NCBI GenBank assembly: GCA_019510095.1
Contig: JAEKLB010000033.1
Location: 1-32,616, forward strand
Source: Acidobacteriota bacterium
GTDB lineage: Bacteria; Actinomycetota; Acidimicrobiia; Acidimicrobiales; CADCSY01
Length of the DNA: 32,616 nt
Reading direction: 5' to 3'
Shown here one piece after another: positions 10,200-17,721 of this stretch. Below the pieces are notes generated by a model. That model made no database searches, was not told the origin of the DNA, and saw only the letters and a list, made by a program, of their open reading frames with translations. Positions within the stretch are counted from its first letter, which is position 1; each line of letters starts with the position of its first letter. A program made the position numbers and the translations under genes.

Positions 10200-10679
10200 C
10201 TACTGCGCGGCCGCCGTCGCCGACTCGCCGCCGTCGTGGCGGGTCGGGTGCAGCTCGCGGATGGCGGCGTCGACCTCGCCGGGGATGGTGGTGAGCTTCA
10301 CCAGGTTCAGCACGCCCTGGCCCTTGCGGAACAGGTCGATGAGCTCGTCGTCGGTCCGGACGAGCAGCGAGTTGGGCCCGTCGAGCACGAGGTCGGCCGA
10401 GGCCAGGTCCTCACCCAGCTGGTCACGGAGGAACTCGATGGCCTTGCGGGCCTTCTGGAGCGAGACGCCCCCGTCGAGCAGCTGCTTCACGACCTTGAGG
10501 TCGACGATGTCGCGATAGGAGTAGAGCCGCTGGGAGCCCGAGCCGGTGGCGTCGGCCACGCTCGGCCGCAACAGGTTCTGGCGGGCCCAGTAGTCGAGCT
10601 GCCGGTAGGTGATCCCGACGATCTCGCAGACCTGCTTGCCCCGGTAGCCCTCGAGACCCTCGTTCACGGTTGCCTCCAT
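10200..10679 (-). CDS. MerR-family regulator (Rv1830-like)
   Basis: The 159-residue protein has an N-terminal MerR DNA-binding domain: GKQVCEIVGITYRQLDYWARQNLLRPS, followed by the wing GSQRLYSYRDIVDLKVVKQLLDGGVS. The C-terminal half is a helical region with an acidic, Leu-rich segment (GPNSLLVRTDDELIDLFRKG) instead of a Cys metal-sensing loop. It matches the layout of the second MerR gene next to gcvH-garA-ftsR in mycobacteria, whose ligand is unknown. ATG 10679 is preceded by a 58-bp gap from the bifunctional-nuclease gene. That gap may hold its own promoter. It is likely a dimeric activator or repressor acting at a palindrome, which I could not find. Confidence 0.85.
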   Translation of the reverse strand: MEATVNEGLEGYRGKQVCEIVGITYRQLDYWARQNLLRPSVADATGSGSQRLYSYRDIVDLKVVKQLLDGGVSLQKARKAIEFLRDQLGEDLASADLVLDGPNSLLVRTDDELIDLFRKGQGVLNLVKLTTIPGEVDAAIRELHPTRHDGGESATAAAQ

Positions 10680-10737
10680 GCGTGGAATTACGCCGCTGTG
10701 ATGCTACCGGCCCGGTCGCGCGCCGTCGAGGAGTCGG

Positions 10738-11244
10738 TCAGGAGGCGAAGTCCTCGGGGTTGACGTCGTCGAGGAACTCACGGAACTGGTCGACGATCTC
10801 CTCCTGCTCCTCGGCGTCGTCGTCCTCCTCAACGGCGCTGGCGGCGGCGGCCAGGACCGCCTCCTCGGCGAAGATCGGCGCGCCGACCCGCACGGCGAGG
10901 GCCACCGCGTCGGACGGCCGGCTCGACACCCGCAGCTCCCGGCCGCTGGCGTCGAGCTCGATCTCGGCGAAGAACGTGCCGCCACCGGCATCGCTCTCCC
11001 GCAGTTCGGTGATGACGACTCGGGTCACTCGGGCGGAGAGGGCGTTGAGGAGGTCACGCATGAGGTCATGGGTCATGGGCCGCGGTGGCTCCTTGCCCTC
11101 GAGGGCCCACTGGATCGACTGGGCCTCGGGCTGCGCGATGTAGATCGGCAAGACGCGGCGGTCGTCGCCCTGCTCCCGCAGCAGGAGCACCGGCATGTTG
11201 ACCGGAAGCTCCAGCTTCACGCCGAGAAGCTCCATCTCGACCAC
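10738..11244 (-). CDS. Bifunctional nuclease family (DUF151) protein
   Basis: The 168-residue protein matches the bifunctional nuclease family: MELLGVKLE at the start, LLLREQGDDRRVLPIYI, the EAQSIQWALEG loop, RPMTHDLMRDLL and the conserved SSRPSDAVALAVRVGAPIFA. It ends in an acidic tail (VEEDDDAEEQEEIVDQFREFL). Family members have been reported to cut DNA and RNA, and in mycobacteria this gene sits between ftsR and a second merR as here. GTG or ATG lies just after the HPRT-like gene's stop, 9 bp away, so the two are co-transcribed. No signal peptide is present. Confidence 0.9.
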   Translation of the reverse strand: MVEMELLGVKLELPVNMPVLLLREQGDDRRVLPIYIAQPEAQSIQWALEGKEPPRPMTHDLMRDLLNALSARVTRVVITELRESDAGGGTFFAEIELDASGRELRVSSRPSDAVALAVRVGAPIFAEEAVLAAAASAVEEDDDAEEQEEIVDQFREFLDDVNPEDFAS

Positions 11245-11253
11245 GTCCGGACC

Positions 11254-11754
11254 CTACCCCTCCCCCTCCGGCGCAGGCACCACGATGCCGGCGAGGTTTG
11301 GGCGGTCGAGGCCATAGCCCACCACGTAGGGCGCCTCGAGCTCGAAGCCCCGCCAGGCCACCTCGACGGGCAGGACGCGACGCCCCGGACGGTCGAGCAG
11401 CGCACAGACGGCCAGTGACCGTGGGCCCCGTTGCCGCAGCACCCCGAGCAGGTAGGAGATGGTCGGGCCGGTGTCGACGAGGGCCTCGGCCAGCACGACG
11501 TCCCGGCCGGCGATGTCGAGATCGAGGTCATGCAGGAGCCGGGCGCGCCCGGCGCCCGGCGCGTACCGGCTGACCGCCACGAACCCGATCTCGACGTCGA
11601 CCGTCACGGCCCGGCAGAGATCGGCGACGAACACCACGCTCTTGGGCAGCACACCCACCAGGACCAGACCGCTGGGGTGGTCGGCAGAGATGGCGGCACC
11701 CAGGCGCTGCACTCCTGCCCGCAGCTCGTCGGGCGGCAGGAGCCACTGGGTCAC
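11254..11754 (-). CDS. Hypoxanthine phosphoribosyltransferase-like protein
   Basis: A 166-residue protein with the type I phosphoribosyltransferase layout of HPRT. It has the region LVLVGVLPKSVVFVADLCRAV, the PRPP loop VVLAEALVDTGPT, LAVCALLDRPGRR and the end VVGYGLDRPNLAGIVV. HPRT makes IMP or GMP from purine bases and PRPP. Two departures are visible: the usual acidic pair ED in the PRPP loop is Glu90-Ala91 (catalytic Asp94 kept), and the hood segment after YGLD is shortened. Substrate choice may be altered, or the protein may be regulatory. Its GTG at 11754 overlaps the ftsR-like stop by four bases (GTGA), so translation is coupled. Confidence 0.8.
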   Translation of the reverse strand: MTQWLLPPDELRAGVQRLGAAISADHPSGLVLVGVLPKSVVFVADLCRAVTVDVEIGFVAVSRYAPGAGRARLLHDLDLDIAGRDVVLAEALVDTGPTISYLLGVLRQRGPRSLAVCALLDRPGRRVLPVEVAWRGFELEAPYVVGYGLDRPNLAGIVVPAPEGEG

Positions 11755-12530
11755 GAGTCGGCGTAGTTGCGCAGGGCCGCCCGCACGAAGGCGGAGTGGA
11801 GCCCCTCCCCCAGCCGGGCCAGGTCCTCGAGGGTGTCGACCGCCTGCCGGCGGGCCGCTGGGTTCCGCTGCTTGAGGAGGGGCAGGATCACCTGCTCGTA
11901 GGTGCTCGCCTCCCGCTCCGCCGACGTCTTGTACATCCGGAGGTGGCGGGCCTCGACGCCGTGGCGGGCCATGCCGGCGGCAAGGCGGGCCACGACGAGC
12001 GACTCCTCGTCGTAATAGGTCGTGCCCGCCATGGGTCGCCCGGCCATCAAGCCGTACCGCTCGAGCTCCTGGAGCGTCGACACCTCGACCCCAGCCGCCG
12101 ACGCCAGCTCCAGCATCGTCATCGACACGCCGGACAGCCCTGCCGACAACGGTGACGACGATCCAGGGAGGGCACTTCCGCTCGCCGGACGGCTTTGCCG
12201 CTCCGGCGACTCGACCGTCGGCGCAGCCGACGAGCCACCCGGCGACGGAACCTCTGGTTCCGGAGACGAGACCGGAACCTCTGCCTCCGGGGACAAGATC
12301 CGTTCCTTGATGACCTTCAGCGGGAGGAAGTGCTCGCGCTGCTGCTGGAGGATCCAGCGCAGCCGCTCGACGTCGGGGTCGTAGAACTTCCGGTAGCCCG
12401 ACGGCGTCCGCTCCGGATCGAGCAGGCCCTGGCTCTCCAGGAACCGGATCTTGGAGATGGTGATGTCCGGGAACTCCTCCTTGAGGAGCTCGAGGACCTC
12501 CCCGATCGACAGGAACGCCCGGTCGGACAT
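11751..12530 (-). CDS. ftsR: FtsR-like MerR-family regulator
   Basis: The 259-residue protein starts with a MerR DNA-binding domain typical of the Rv1828/FtsR group: FLSIGEVLELLKEEFP, ITISKIRFLESQGL, RTPSGYRKF, then LRWILQQQREHFLPLKVIKE. A long Ser/Pro/Glu-rich linker follows (roughly residues 85-150). A second helical, MerR-like domain follows (MLELASAAGVEVSTLQELERYGLM...TYYDEESLVVARLAAGM). FtsR is a known activator of ftsZ transcription in corynebacteria. The double-domain layout is right for it. The frame offers GTG 12533 and ATG 12530 in tandem; the ATG is used. It abuts the GarA-like gene with no gap and overlaps the HPRT-like gene. Confidence 0.88.
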   Translation of the reverse strand: MSDRAFLSIGEVLELLKEEFPDITISKIRFLESQGLLDPERTPSGYRKFYDPDVERLRWILQQQREHFLPLKVIKERILSPEAEVPVSSPEPEVPSPGGSSAAPTVESPERQSRPASGSALPGSSSPLSAGLSGVSMTMLELASAAGVEVSTLQELERYGLMAGRPMAGTTYYDEESLVVARLAAGMARHGVEARHLRMYKTSAEREASTYEQVILPLLKQRNPAARRQAVDTLEDLARLGEGLHSAFVRAALRNYADS

Positions 12531-12533
12531 CAC

Positions 12534-13010
12534 TCAGGTCGACCGGAGGAAGACGAGCTTGAACCGCCCGATCTGGACCTCGTCGCCGTTGGCCAGCACG
12601 ATCTCGTGGTCGATCCGCTCGCGGTTGACGTAGGTGCCGTTGAGCGACCCCACGTCGCGGACGCGGTACGCATCGTCGGCGCGGACGACCTCGGCATGGC
12701 GGCGGGACACCGTCACGTCGTCGAGGAAGATGTGGCTGTCCGGATGGCGCCCGGCCGTGGTCACCGGCTCGTCGAGCAGGAAGCGAGAACCGGAGCCCGG
12801 CCCTCGCTTCACCACGAGCATCCCGATGCCCGCCGGCAGGTCGTCGAGGGTGACGTTGATCTCGTCGACGTCGCCGGTGCTGTCCTCGACCGGCGACAGG
12901 CTGATCGTGTGGTCCTCGCCCCGAACCTCGAGGGGTGCGCCACACGACGAGCAGAAGTTGGCGCTGGAGGGGTTCCCGTGGCCGCACTGGCCACAGAAGA
13001 TCTCAGCCAT
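12534..13010 (-). CDS. garA: GarA/OdhI-like FHA protein with N-terminal zinc ribbon
   Basis: The 158-residue protein ends in a forkhead-associated domain very close to GarA/OdhI: AGRHPDSHIFLDDVTVSRRH, then RDVGSLNGTYVNRERID and VLANGDEVQIGRFKLVFL. GarA binds 2-oxoglutarate dehydrogenase and glutamate enzymes when not phosphorylated, and is turned off by Ser/Thr kinases acting on N-terminal Thr. Here the N-terminus is a zinc ribbon (CGQCG at 6-10, then CSSCG at 20-24), which mycobacterial GarA lacks. The kinase-target ETTS motif is replaced by EDHTISLSP (Thr35 the only nearby Thr). It overlaps the gcvH stop by eight bases. The FHA call is firm; the control of 2-oxoglutarate flow is inferred. 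Confidence 0.9.
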   Translation of the reverse strand: MAEIFCGQCGHGNPSSANFCSSCGAPLEVRGEDHTISLSPVEDSTGDVDEINVTLDDLPAGIGMLVVKRGPGSGSRFLLDEPVTTAGRHPDSHIFLDDVTVSRRHAEVVRADDAYRVRDVGSLNGTYVNRERIDHEIVLANGDEVQIGRFKLVFLRST

Positions 13011-13383
13011 CGACCAGGGCCCGATAGCCGGCCGCGTCGAGCATGGCCGACACCTCGGCCTCGTCGGCGAGCTCGAGCACGCAGATCCAGCCCTCGCCGT
13101 AGGGGTCCTCGTTCAACCGCTGCGGCGCGTCGGCCAGGTCTTCGTTGGTCTCGACGACGGTGCCCGAGACCGGGGCGTAGATGTCGGACACCGACTTGGT
13201 CGACTCGACCTCGGTGATGGTCGCCCCGGCGGTCACGACCGCTCCCACCGCCGGGACCTGGACGAACACCACGTCGCCGAGGGCGTCCTGGGCGTAGTCG
13301 GTGATGCCGATGCGCACCCTGGTGCCCTCGATCCTCGCCCACTCGTGGTCCGACGTGTAGCGGAGGTCCTCGGGGACGTTCAC
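13003..13383 (-). CDS. gcvH: Glycine cleavage system H protein
   Basis: A 126-residue lipoyl carrier protein. It starts with the family sequence PEDLRYTSDHEWARIEG and has ITDYAQDALGDVVFVQVP and the lipoylation site VESTKSVSDIYAP with Lys63. It ends with NEDPYGEGWICVLEL. It carries the aminomethyl group between gcvP and gcvT products. Start GTG at 13383 has the shared GCTAACGTC box eight bases upstream. The garA-like gene starts inside its last codons, so they are one transcription unit, as in mycobacteria. No L-protein (dihydrolipoamide dehydrogenase) gene is in the window. Confidence 0.96.
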   Translation of the reverse strand: MNVPEDLRYTSDHEWARIEGTRVRIGITDYAQDALGDVVFVQVPAVGAVVTAGATITEVESTKSVSDIYAPVSGTVVETNEDLADAPQRLNEDPYGEGWICVLELADEAEVSAMLDAAGYRALVDG

Positions 13384-13391
13384 GGCGGGCG

Positions 13392-13397
13392 ACGTTA
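13392..13397 (-). promoter_or_regulatory. Candidate -10 element (TAACGT) for gcvH operon
   Basis: TAACGT on the minus strand, inside GCTAACGTC, sits eight bases before the gcvH GTG. The same box precedes gcvT, which suggests shared promoter architecture for the two glycine-cleavage genes that lack the riboswitch. Confidence 0.35.
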
Positions 13398-13411
13398 GCT
13401 AAACCACAGGT

Positions 13412-13427
13412 CGAGGGTTACCCCTCG
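13412..13427 (-). terminator. Short hairpin after the mannose-1-P guanylyltransferase-like gene
   Basis: CGAGGG (13412-13417) pairs with CCCTCG (13422-13427) around a 4-nt loop, between the stop at 13454 and the gcvH start. A short TTT lies downstream on the minus strand. It is weak as a terminator. Confidence 0.35.
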
Positions 13428-13453
13428 GCTGGACCGGCCCGACCACGACGGAG

Positions 13454-15943
13454 TCAACGCATCAGGCGGCGGATCCGGCCCACGTAGTCGAGGGCCCGGC
13501 GGCGGGCTTCGCCGTCGCTGACCCCCTCGGCCCACACATGGGAGATCGACAGCTCCGGATCGGGCACGACCAGCGCCCACCCGTCGGGGTGGACGACCTT
13601 GACCCCGTCGATCAGCACCAGCTCCCCATCGGCCGACTCGAGCAGGCCACGCATCACCGCGCCCTTCTGCTCCGACGGCGTCGGCACCGTCTCGTGGGCG
13701 ACATGGGTCGCCGGCAGCGACGCCACCAGCTTCGAGAGCCGGGTACCGGTGCGGGCCAACAGCTCGAGCATGCTCACCAGCGCCGCCATGGCGTCGAACG
13801 CCGGCAGGAACTGGGGGAAGACGAAGCCGCCGTCGAGGGTGGCGGCCAGCGCGACGCCATCCTCCTCGGCCACCGCCATCAGCGCGGCCGGCGCCAGCTT
13901 GGTGCCGATGACCTCGATGCCGAGGCTCTCGGCGACCTGGTTGACCTGGGTGGGCGCCACCACCGGCACCGCAACCCGCACACCCGAGTACCGGGTGCTG
14001 CCGATCATCGAGATGAAGGCGAGCAGGGCCTCGACATCGCTGACCACGTCGCCCTCGTCGTCGATGAAGGTCACCCGCTCGCCGTCGGGGTCGAGCACCA
14101 CGCCGATGTGGGCACCCGAGGCCCGGACCACGTCGGCCACCGCCGCAGCCCTGGCGTCGCGATCGAAGGCGAGCACGCCGAGCGTCGAGGCATAGGGGTT
14201 CATGGCCAGGACATCGGCACCCAGCTTGGAGAGCACGTTCGGCATCACGAAGGCGGTGCTGCCGTACGCGTAGTCGACGACGACCTTGAAGCTGGCCCCC
14301 CGCACGGCGTGCACGTCGATGGCCTCGGTGAGGGCCGCGGTGTAGTACTCGAGGGCGCGGGGCGGGTAGCCGATGTCGCCGATGTCACCGGGGAACACGC
14401 GGCGGAAGTCCTCCCGGTGGAACGTCCGCTCGATCTTGCGGGCCGCCGCGTCCGAGATGCTGGCCCCGCCCTCGTCGAGGAAGTGGAGGACCACGGACTG
14501 CGGGTCGCCTGCCACCAGCCGCACGGAGATGCCGCCCTGTGACCGCTGCGACCGGACCTGGAAGCGCGTCACCGGCATCGGCGCCACCTCGAGGTCGTCG
14601 ACGTTGATCCCGGCGGCGTTGAGCCCGGCCATGACCGCCCGCTTCAGCATGCGGGCCGCGCGGCTGGAGTCACGCGACGTCGTGACCGTCGAGCCCTTCT
14701 TGAGGGTCGTGGCGTACGCCATCGCCACCCGGGTGGCGAGCTCGGGCGTGATGTCGACGTTGGCCAGGCCGCTGACGCCGTCCCGCCCGAAGATCGTGCG
14801 CGAGCCACGGCTCTCCCAGACCAGCGACTGGTTCACGACCGCGCCGGCCTCGACGGTCTTGAACGGATACACCTTCACGTTGGCGCCGATGGCGGCGTGC
14901 TCGCCGATGAAGCACTCCTCGCCGAGCACCACACCCTCTTCGCACCGGACCCCGCCGCGGAGGTCGCCGTTGCGACCGACGACGGTCCCGACCAGGCGGG
15001 CGTTCTGGCCGATGTAGGCACCGTCGTGCACGACCGTGCGCTCGAGATCGGCCTCGGCCCTGACCATCACGTTCTTGCCCAGCACGGTGTAGGGACCCAA
15101 CCGGGCCCCGGCCTCCACCCGGCAGTGGTCGCCGATCAGTGCCGGGCCCTCGACGCGTGCGTCGGGGTCGACCTCGGCGCCCTCGCCGAGCCAGACGCCC
15201 CGATCGATGCGGAAGCCCGGGATGTCGACCTCGACCCGCCCGTCGAGCACGTCCTTGTGGGCACGGACGTAGGCGTCGAGGGTGCCGACGTCCTCCCAGA
15301 AGCCCTCGGTGATGCAGCCGTACAGTGGGCGGCCTTCCTCCAGCAGGCGGGGGAAGACCTCGCCCGAGAAGTCGACGCTGCGGCCGGCGTCGATGTAGTC
15401 GAAGATCTCGGGCTCGAGCACGAAGATCCCGTTGTTCACCGTGTCGCTGAAAACCTCGCCCCAGCCCGGCTTCTCGAGGAACCGCTCGACCGTCCCGTCG
15501 TCGCGGGTGATGACGATGCCGAACTCGAGTGGGTTCTCGACATGGGTGAGGCCGATGGTCGCCAGCGCGCCCCGTTCCTCGTGATAGGCGACCACGCGCG
15601 ACAGGTCGATGTCGGTGAGGACGTCGCCCGAGATCACGAGGAAGCGCTCGTCGGTGAGCTCGGCCATGGCGTTGCGCACCGAGCCGGCGGTGCCGAGCGG
15701 GGTCTCCTCGGTGGCATAGCTCATGTGCACGCCGAACTCGGATCCGTCGCCGAAGTACGACCGGATGTGGTTGGCCAGGAAGGCGACGGTGACAACGACC
15801 TCGTCGAAGCCGTGCCGCTGGAGCAGCTGCACGATGTGCTCCATCATCGGCCGGTTGGCGATGGGCATCATCGGCTTGGGCTGATTCGACGTGAGGGGCC
15901 GCAGGCGGGTGCCTTCGCCGCCGGCCATGATCACCGCCTTCAC
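13454..15943 (-). CDS. Nucleotidyltransferase-phosphomannomutase-like fusion (ManC/GDP-mannose type)
   Basis: The 829-residue protein begins VKAVIMAGGEGTRLRPLTSN, the NDP-sugar pyrophosphorylase loop, and shows PMMPIANRPMMEHIVQLL and VEKP-type FLEKPGWG. A left-handed beta-helix of hexapeptides follows (about 250-375). The C-terminal half has the phosphohexomutase fold (TTSRDSSRAARMLKRAVMAG, VVVDYAYGST, VVLDPDGERV). The usual catalytic loop with the phosphoserine (TASHNP type) is absent; that place reads RSQRSQGGISVRL. The metal loop has DPDGE instead of DxDxD. Such fusions are annotated as mannose-1-phosphate guanylyltransferases; mutase activity is doubtful here. GTG 15943 overlaps the pgsA-like stop by 4 bp. 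Confidence 0.88.
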   Translation of the reverse strand: MKAVIMAGGEGTRLRPLTSNQPKPMMPIANRPMMEHIVQLLQRHGFDEVVVTVAFLANHIRSYFGDGSEFGVHMSYATEETPLGTAGSVRNAMAELTDERFLVISGDVLTDIDLSRVVAYHEERGALATIGLTHVENPLEFGIVITRDDGTVERFLEKPGWGEVFSDTVNNGIFVLEPEIFDYIDAGRSVDFSGEVFPRLLEEGRPLYGCITEGFWEDVGTLDAYVRAHKDVLDGRVEVDIPGFRIDRGVWLGEGAEVDPDARVEGPALIGDHCRVEAGARLGPYTVLGKNVMVRAEADLERTVVHDGAYIGQNARLVGTVVGRNGDLRGGVRCEEGVVLGEECFIGEHAAIGANVKVYPFKTVEAGAVVNQSLVWESRGSRTIFGRDGVSGLANVDITPELATRVAMAYATTLKKGSTVTTSRDSSRAARMLKRAVMAGLNAAGINVDDLEVAPMPVTRFQVRSQRSQGGISVRLVAGDPQSVVLHFLDEGGASISDAAARKIERTFHREDFRRVFPGDIGDIGYPPRALEYYTAALTEAIDVHAVRGASFKVVVDYAYGSTAFVMPNVLSKLGADVLAMNPYASTLGVLAFDRDARAAAVADVVRASGAHIGVVLDPDGERVTFIDDEGDVVSDVEALLAFISMIGSTRYSGVRVAVPVVAPTQVNQVAESLGIEVIGTKLAPAALMAVAEEDGVALAATLDGGFVFPQFLPAFDAMAALVSMLELLARTGTRLSKLVASLPATHVAHETVPTPSEQKGAVMRGLLESADGELVLIDGVKVVHPDGWALVVPDPELSISHVWAEGVSDGEARRRALDYVGRIRRLMR

Positions 15944-16530
15944 GCCGTCGAACCTACCCGTCCGGCCCGAAGTGCCCGCTTGGCCATCGGGACGTAGCCG
16001 GCGGCGGCCACGTAGCTGAGCGCCAGCCCGGGGACGACGCAGATCCATGCCGCGACCAGGGCCTCGTCGTGCCAGCCGACGCCGGCATGGCTGACGAGGA
16101 AGAGCGGGAAGGCGAACAAGAGGCCGAACGTTCCCGCCTTGCCGAACCAGGTCACGTCGATCCGGCGGGCACCCAGCGCGGCGAGAACCAGGGCGGTGAT
16201 GGCCACGACGCCTTCCCGGAACAAGGTCAGCACCGCGACGACCAGGGGCACGCTCCCGTCGATGGCGATGCCGAGCACCCCGACGAGGAGCAACAGGCGG
16301 TCCGCGGTCGGGTCGAGCACCTTGCCAAGTGTGGACACCTGGCCGAAGCGGCGGGCGATGTAGCCGTCGACCCAGTCCGTCGCGCCGAGGGCGGCAAGGA
16401 GGTAGGCGGCCGCTGCCCGGTCGTCGCGCCCGAACAGGAGCCAGACGAACAGCGGAATGCATGCCAGCCGCGCCAGCGACAGCAGGTTCGGGACGGTGAG
16501 CACCCGGTCCTCGCCACCGTCGCCCGACAC
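15940..16530 (-). CDS. CDP-alcohol phosphatidyltransferase (PgsA-like)
   Basis: A 196-residue integral membrane enzyme with the full CDP-alcohol phosphotransferase motif: Asp52, Asp55-Gly56, Ala59-Arg60, Gly69, Asp73 and Asp77, in DWVDGYIARR and TLGKVLDPTADR. About five further hydrophobic helices fill the chain. It makes a phosphatidyl-alcohol phosphate from CDP-diacylglycerol. Glycerol-3-phosphate is the likeliest acceptor by length, though inositol phosphate is possible in this phylum. Next to a GDP-mannose-type enzyme, a mannosylated phospholipid pathway is an attractive inference only. The start could be GTG 16530 (used) or GTG 16503, which has a GAGGA upstream. The SRAP stop lies 11 bp upstream. 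Confidence 0.85.
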   Translation of the reverse strand: MSGDGGEDRVLTVPNLLSLARLACIPLFVWLLFGRDDRAAAAYLLAALGATDWVDGYIARRFGQVSTLGKVLDPTADRLLLLVGVLGIAIDGSVPLVVAVLTLFREGVVAITALVLAALGARRIDVTWFGKAGTFGLLFAFPLFLVSHAGVGWHDEALVAAWICVVPGLALSYVAAAGYVPMAKRALRAGRVGSTA

Positions 16531-16540
16531 CGGCAGGAGC

Positions 16541-17245
16541 CTAAGGGCCGACGTCGGCCCCCGCCTCTGCCGGCGCCAGCAGTTCGGGGCCGTCGTTGCG
16601 GACGCTGTTGACCGCCCGTGACACCGGCTCGCGCACCACGAGCCCGTCCGGCGCTGGCACCAGCAGCGTCTGGAGGGATCCGACGTCGTCGTTGGCCGGG
16701 TCGAGCCACGGCTCCCACACGTCGGCGGGCAGCACCACGGGCATCCGGTCGTGGAGGGGTGCAACGACCCCGTTGGCCGCGGTCGTGATGATCGAGCAGG
16801 TCACCAGTCGCTCGGCGTCGACGTCGTCCTTGGGTCGCCAGCTCTCCCACAGGCCGGCGAAGGCGAACGGCTCCCCGTCGGACCGGTGGATGTGCCACGG
16901 CTGCTTGCCCCCGGCCACCTTCGCCCACTCGTAGAAGCCGTCGGCCGGCACGATGCAACGGCGGGCGCTGAACGTGCGCCGGAACGCCGACCGGCTCAAC
17001 AGGGTCTCGGCCCGGGCGTTGATCATCTTCGCCCCGCCCTCGGGACCGTCGGCCCAGAAGGGCACCAAGCCCCATCGGGCCGTGCCCAGCCGCCGGACGC
17101 CGGCCTTCGTCTCGGCCACCACGTACACCTCGTCGGTGGGCGCCACGTTGTAGCGGGCACCGAGATCAGGGGCGACGGCCTCGTCGACCATGAAGTAGGC
17201 GGCAAGGTCGCTCGCCGACATCCTCGACACGAACCGACCGCACAT
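16541..17245 (-). CDS. SRAP-domain protein (YedK/HMCES-type)
   Basis: The 234-residue protein begins MCGRFVSR, the invariant SRAP start whose Cys2 becomes the N-terminal nucleophile after Met removal. It crosslinks to abasic sites in single-stranded DNA. Other active-site residues are visible: Asn76 in INARAE, Glu106 in GFYEW and His165 in LHDRMP. The full length matches the bacterial YedK group. ATG 17245 is chosen because of the MCGRF motif; the frame runs further upstream but this is noise. It is likely first in the minus-strand unit with the pgsA-like gene (11-bp gap). Upstream CAGAAT-N7-ATG may be its -10. Confidence 0.93.
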   Translation of the reverse strand: MCGRFVSRMSASDLAAYFMVDEAVAPDLGARYNVAPTDEVYVVAETKAGVRRLGTARWGLVPFWADGPEGGAKMINARAETLLSRSAFRRTFSARRCIVPADGFYEWAKVAGGKQPWHIHRSDGEPFAFAGLWESWRPKDDVDAERLVTCSIITTAANGVVAPLHDRMPVVLPADVWEPWLDPANDDVGSLQTLLVPAPDGLVVREPVSRAVNSVRNDGPELLAPAEAGADVGP

Positions 17246-17337
17246 GCCGACCATTCTGGTGGCCGTGCCCCGCCGGGAGTCGGGCGACGGCGCCCATCCA
17301 CCACCTCTTCGGGCGATGTGGGCAATCTCTCTGGGCA

Positions 17338-17721
17338 ATGGGTCGGCGTTGCAGGCCGGGGCTGGTGGTGGGCATGGTCGCCCTCGCGGTCCTGCTCCTC
17401 GCCCAGATCCTCGGCTAGCCCGGTGCCTCGTCGACGCCCCGCCCGCCGGTGCCCTGGGCGGTGCACGGCGCCGTCGCCGCCAACGGTGCACCCGAGACCG
17501 ACGCCGATGGTTGGAGCGTGAGCCGGGTGAGCGCCGGCCACTACCTCCTCGACCTTGGGCGGCGCCGAGCGGCGGTGACCGTGACGTCGTGGGACGCCCC
17601 GACCGATGCCACCGTCGTGCCCTATGGCGGCGGGGTGGTCGGGCTGGTGTTCGACGGTGCCGGCGGTGGTGTCGACACCCGGTTCCGGTTCGACGCCGTG
17701 CTGCGACCGCTCAGCGGTTGA
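17338..17721 (+). pseudogene. Secreted/anchored small protein gene interrupted by an in-frame TAG
   Basis: ATG 17338 opens a 26-codon reading frame with one hydrophobic segment (GLVVGMVALAVLLLAQILG) that ends at TAG 17416-17418. The same frame then continues without another stop to TGA 17719. It first encodes a Pro/Ser-rich linker (PGASSTPRPPVP), then WAVHGAVAANG and a beta-rich domain. A TM anchor plus proline linker plus extracellular domain is a natural protein of about 127 residues, so the TAG looks like a nonsense mutation, a base-calling error or a readthrough site. The second half alone could start at GTG 17449 (90 residues). The 3' end overlaps the phosphatase gene on the other strand by 11 bp. 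No family is recognised. Confidence 0.5.

Noticed and set aside
11254-12987. 577-residue minus frame running through HPRT-like, ftsR and FHA genes
   Set aside because: Only its last 166 residues have HPRT motifs and start at GTG 11754; the rest is out of frame with two well-supported genes.
15944-16462. N-terminal extension of the mannose-1-P guanylyltransferase-like frame
   Set aside because: Arg/Pro-rich shadow of the PgsA-like gene; the nucleotidyltransferase loop begins right at GTG 15943.
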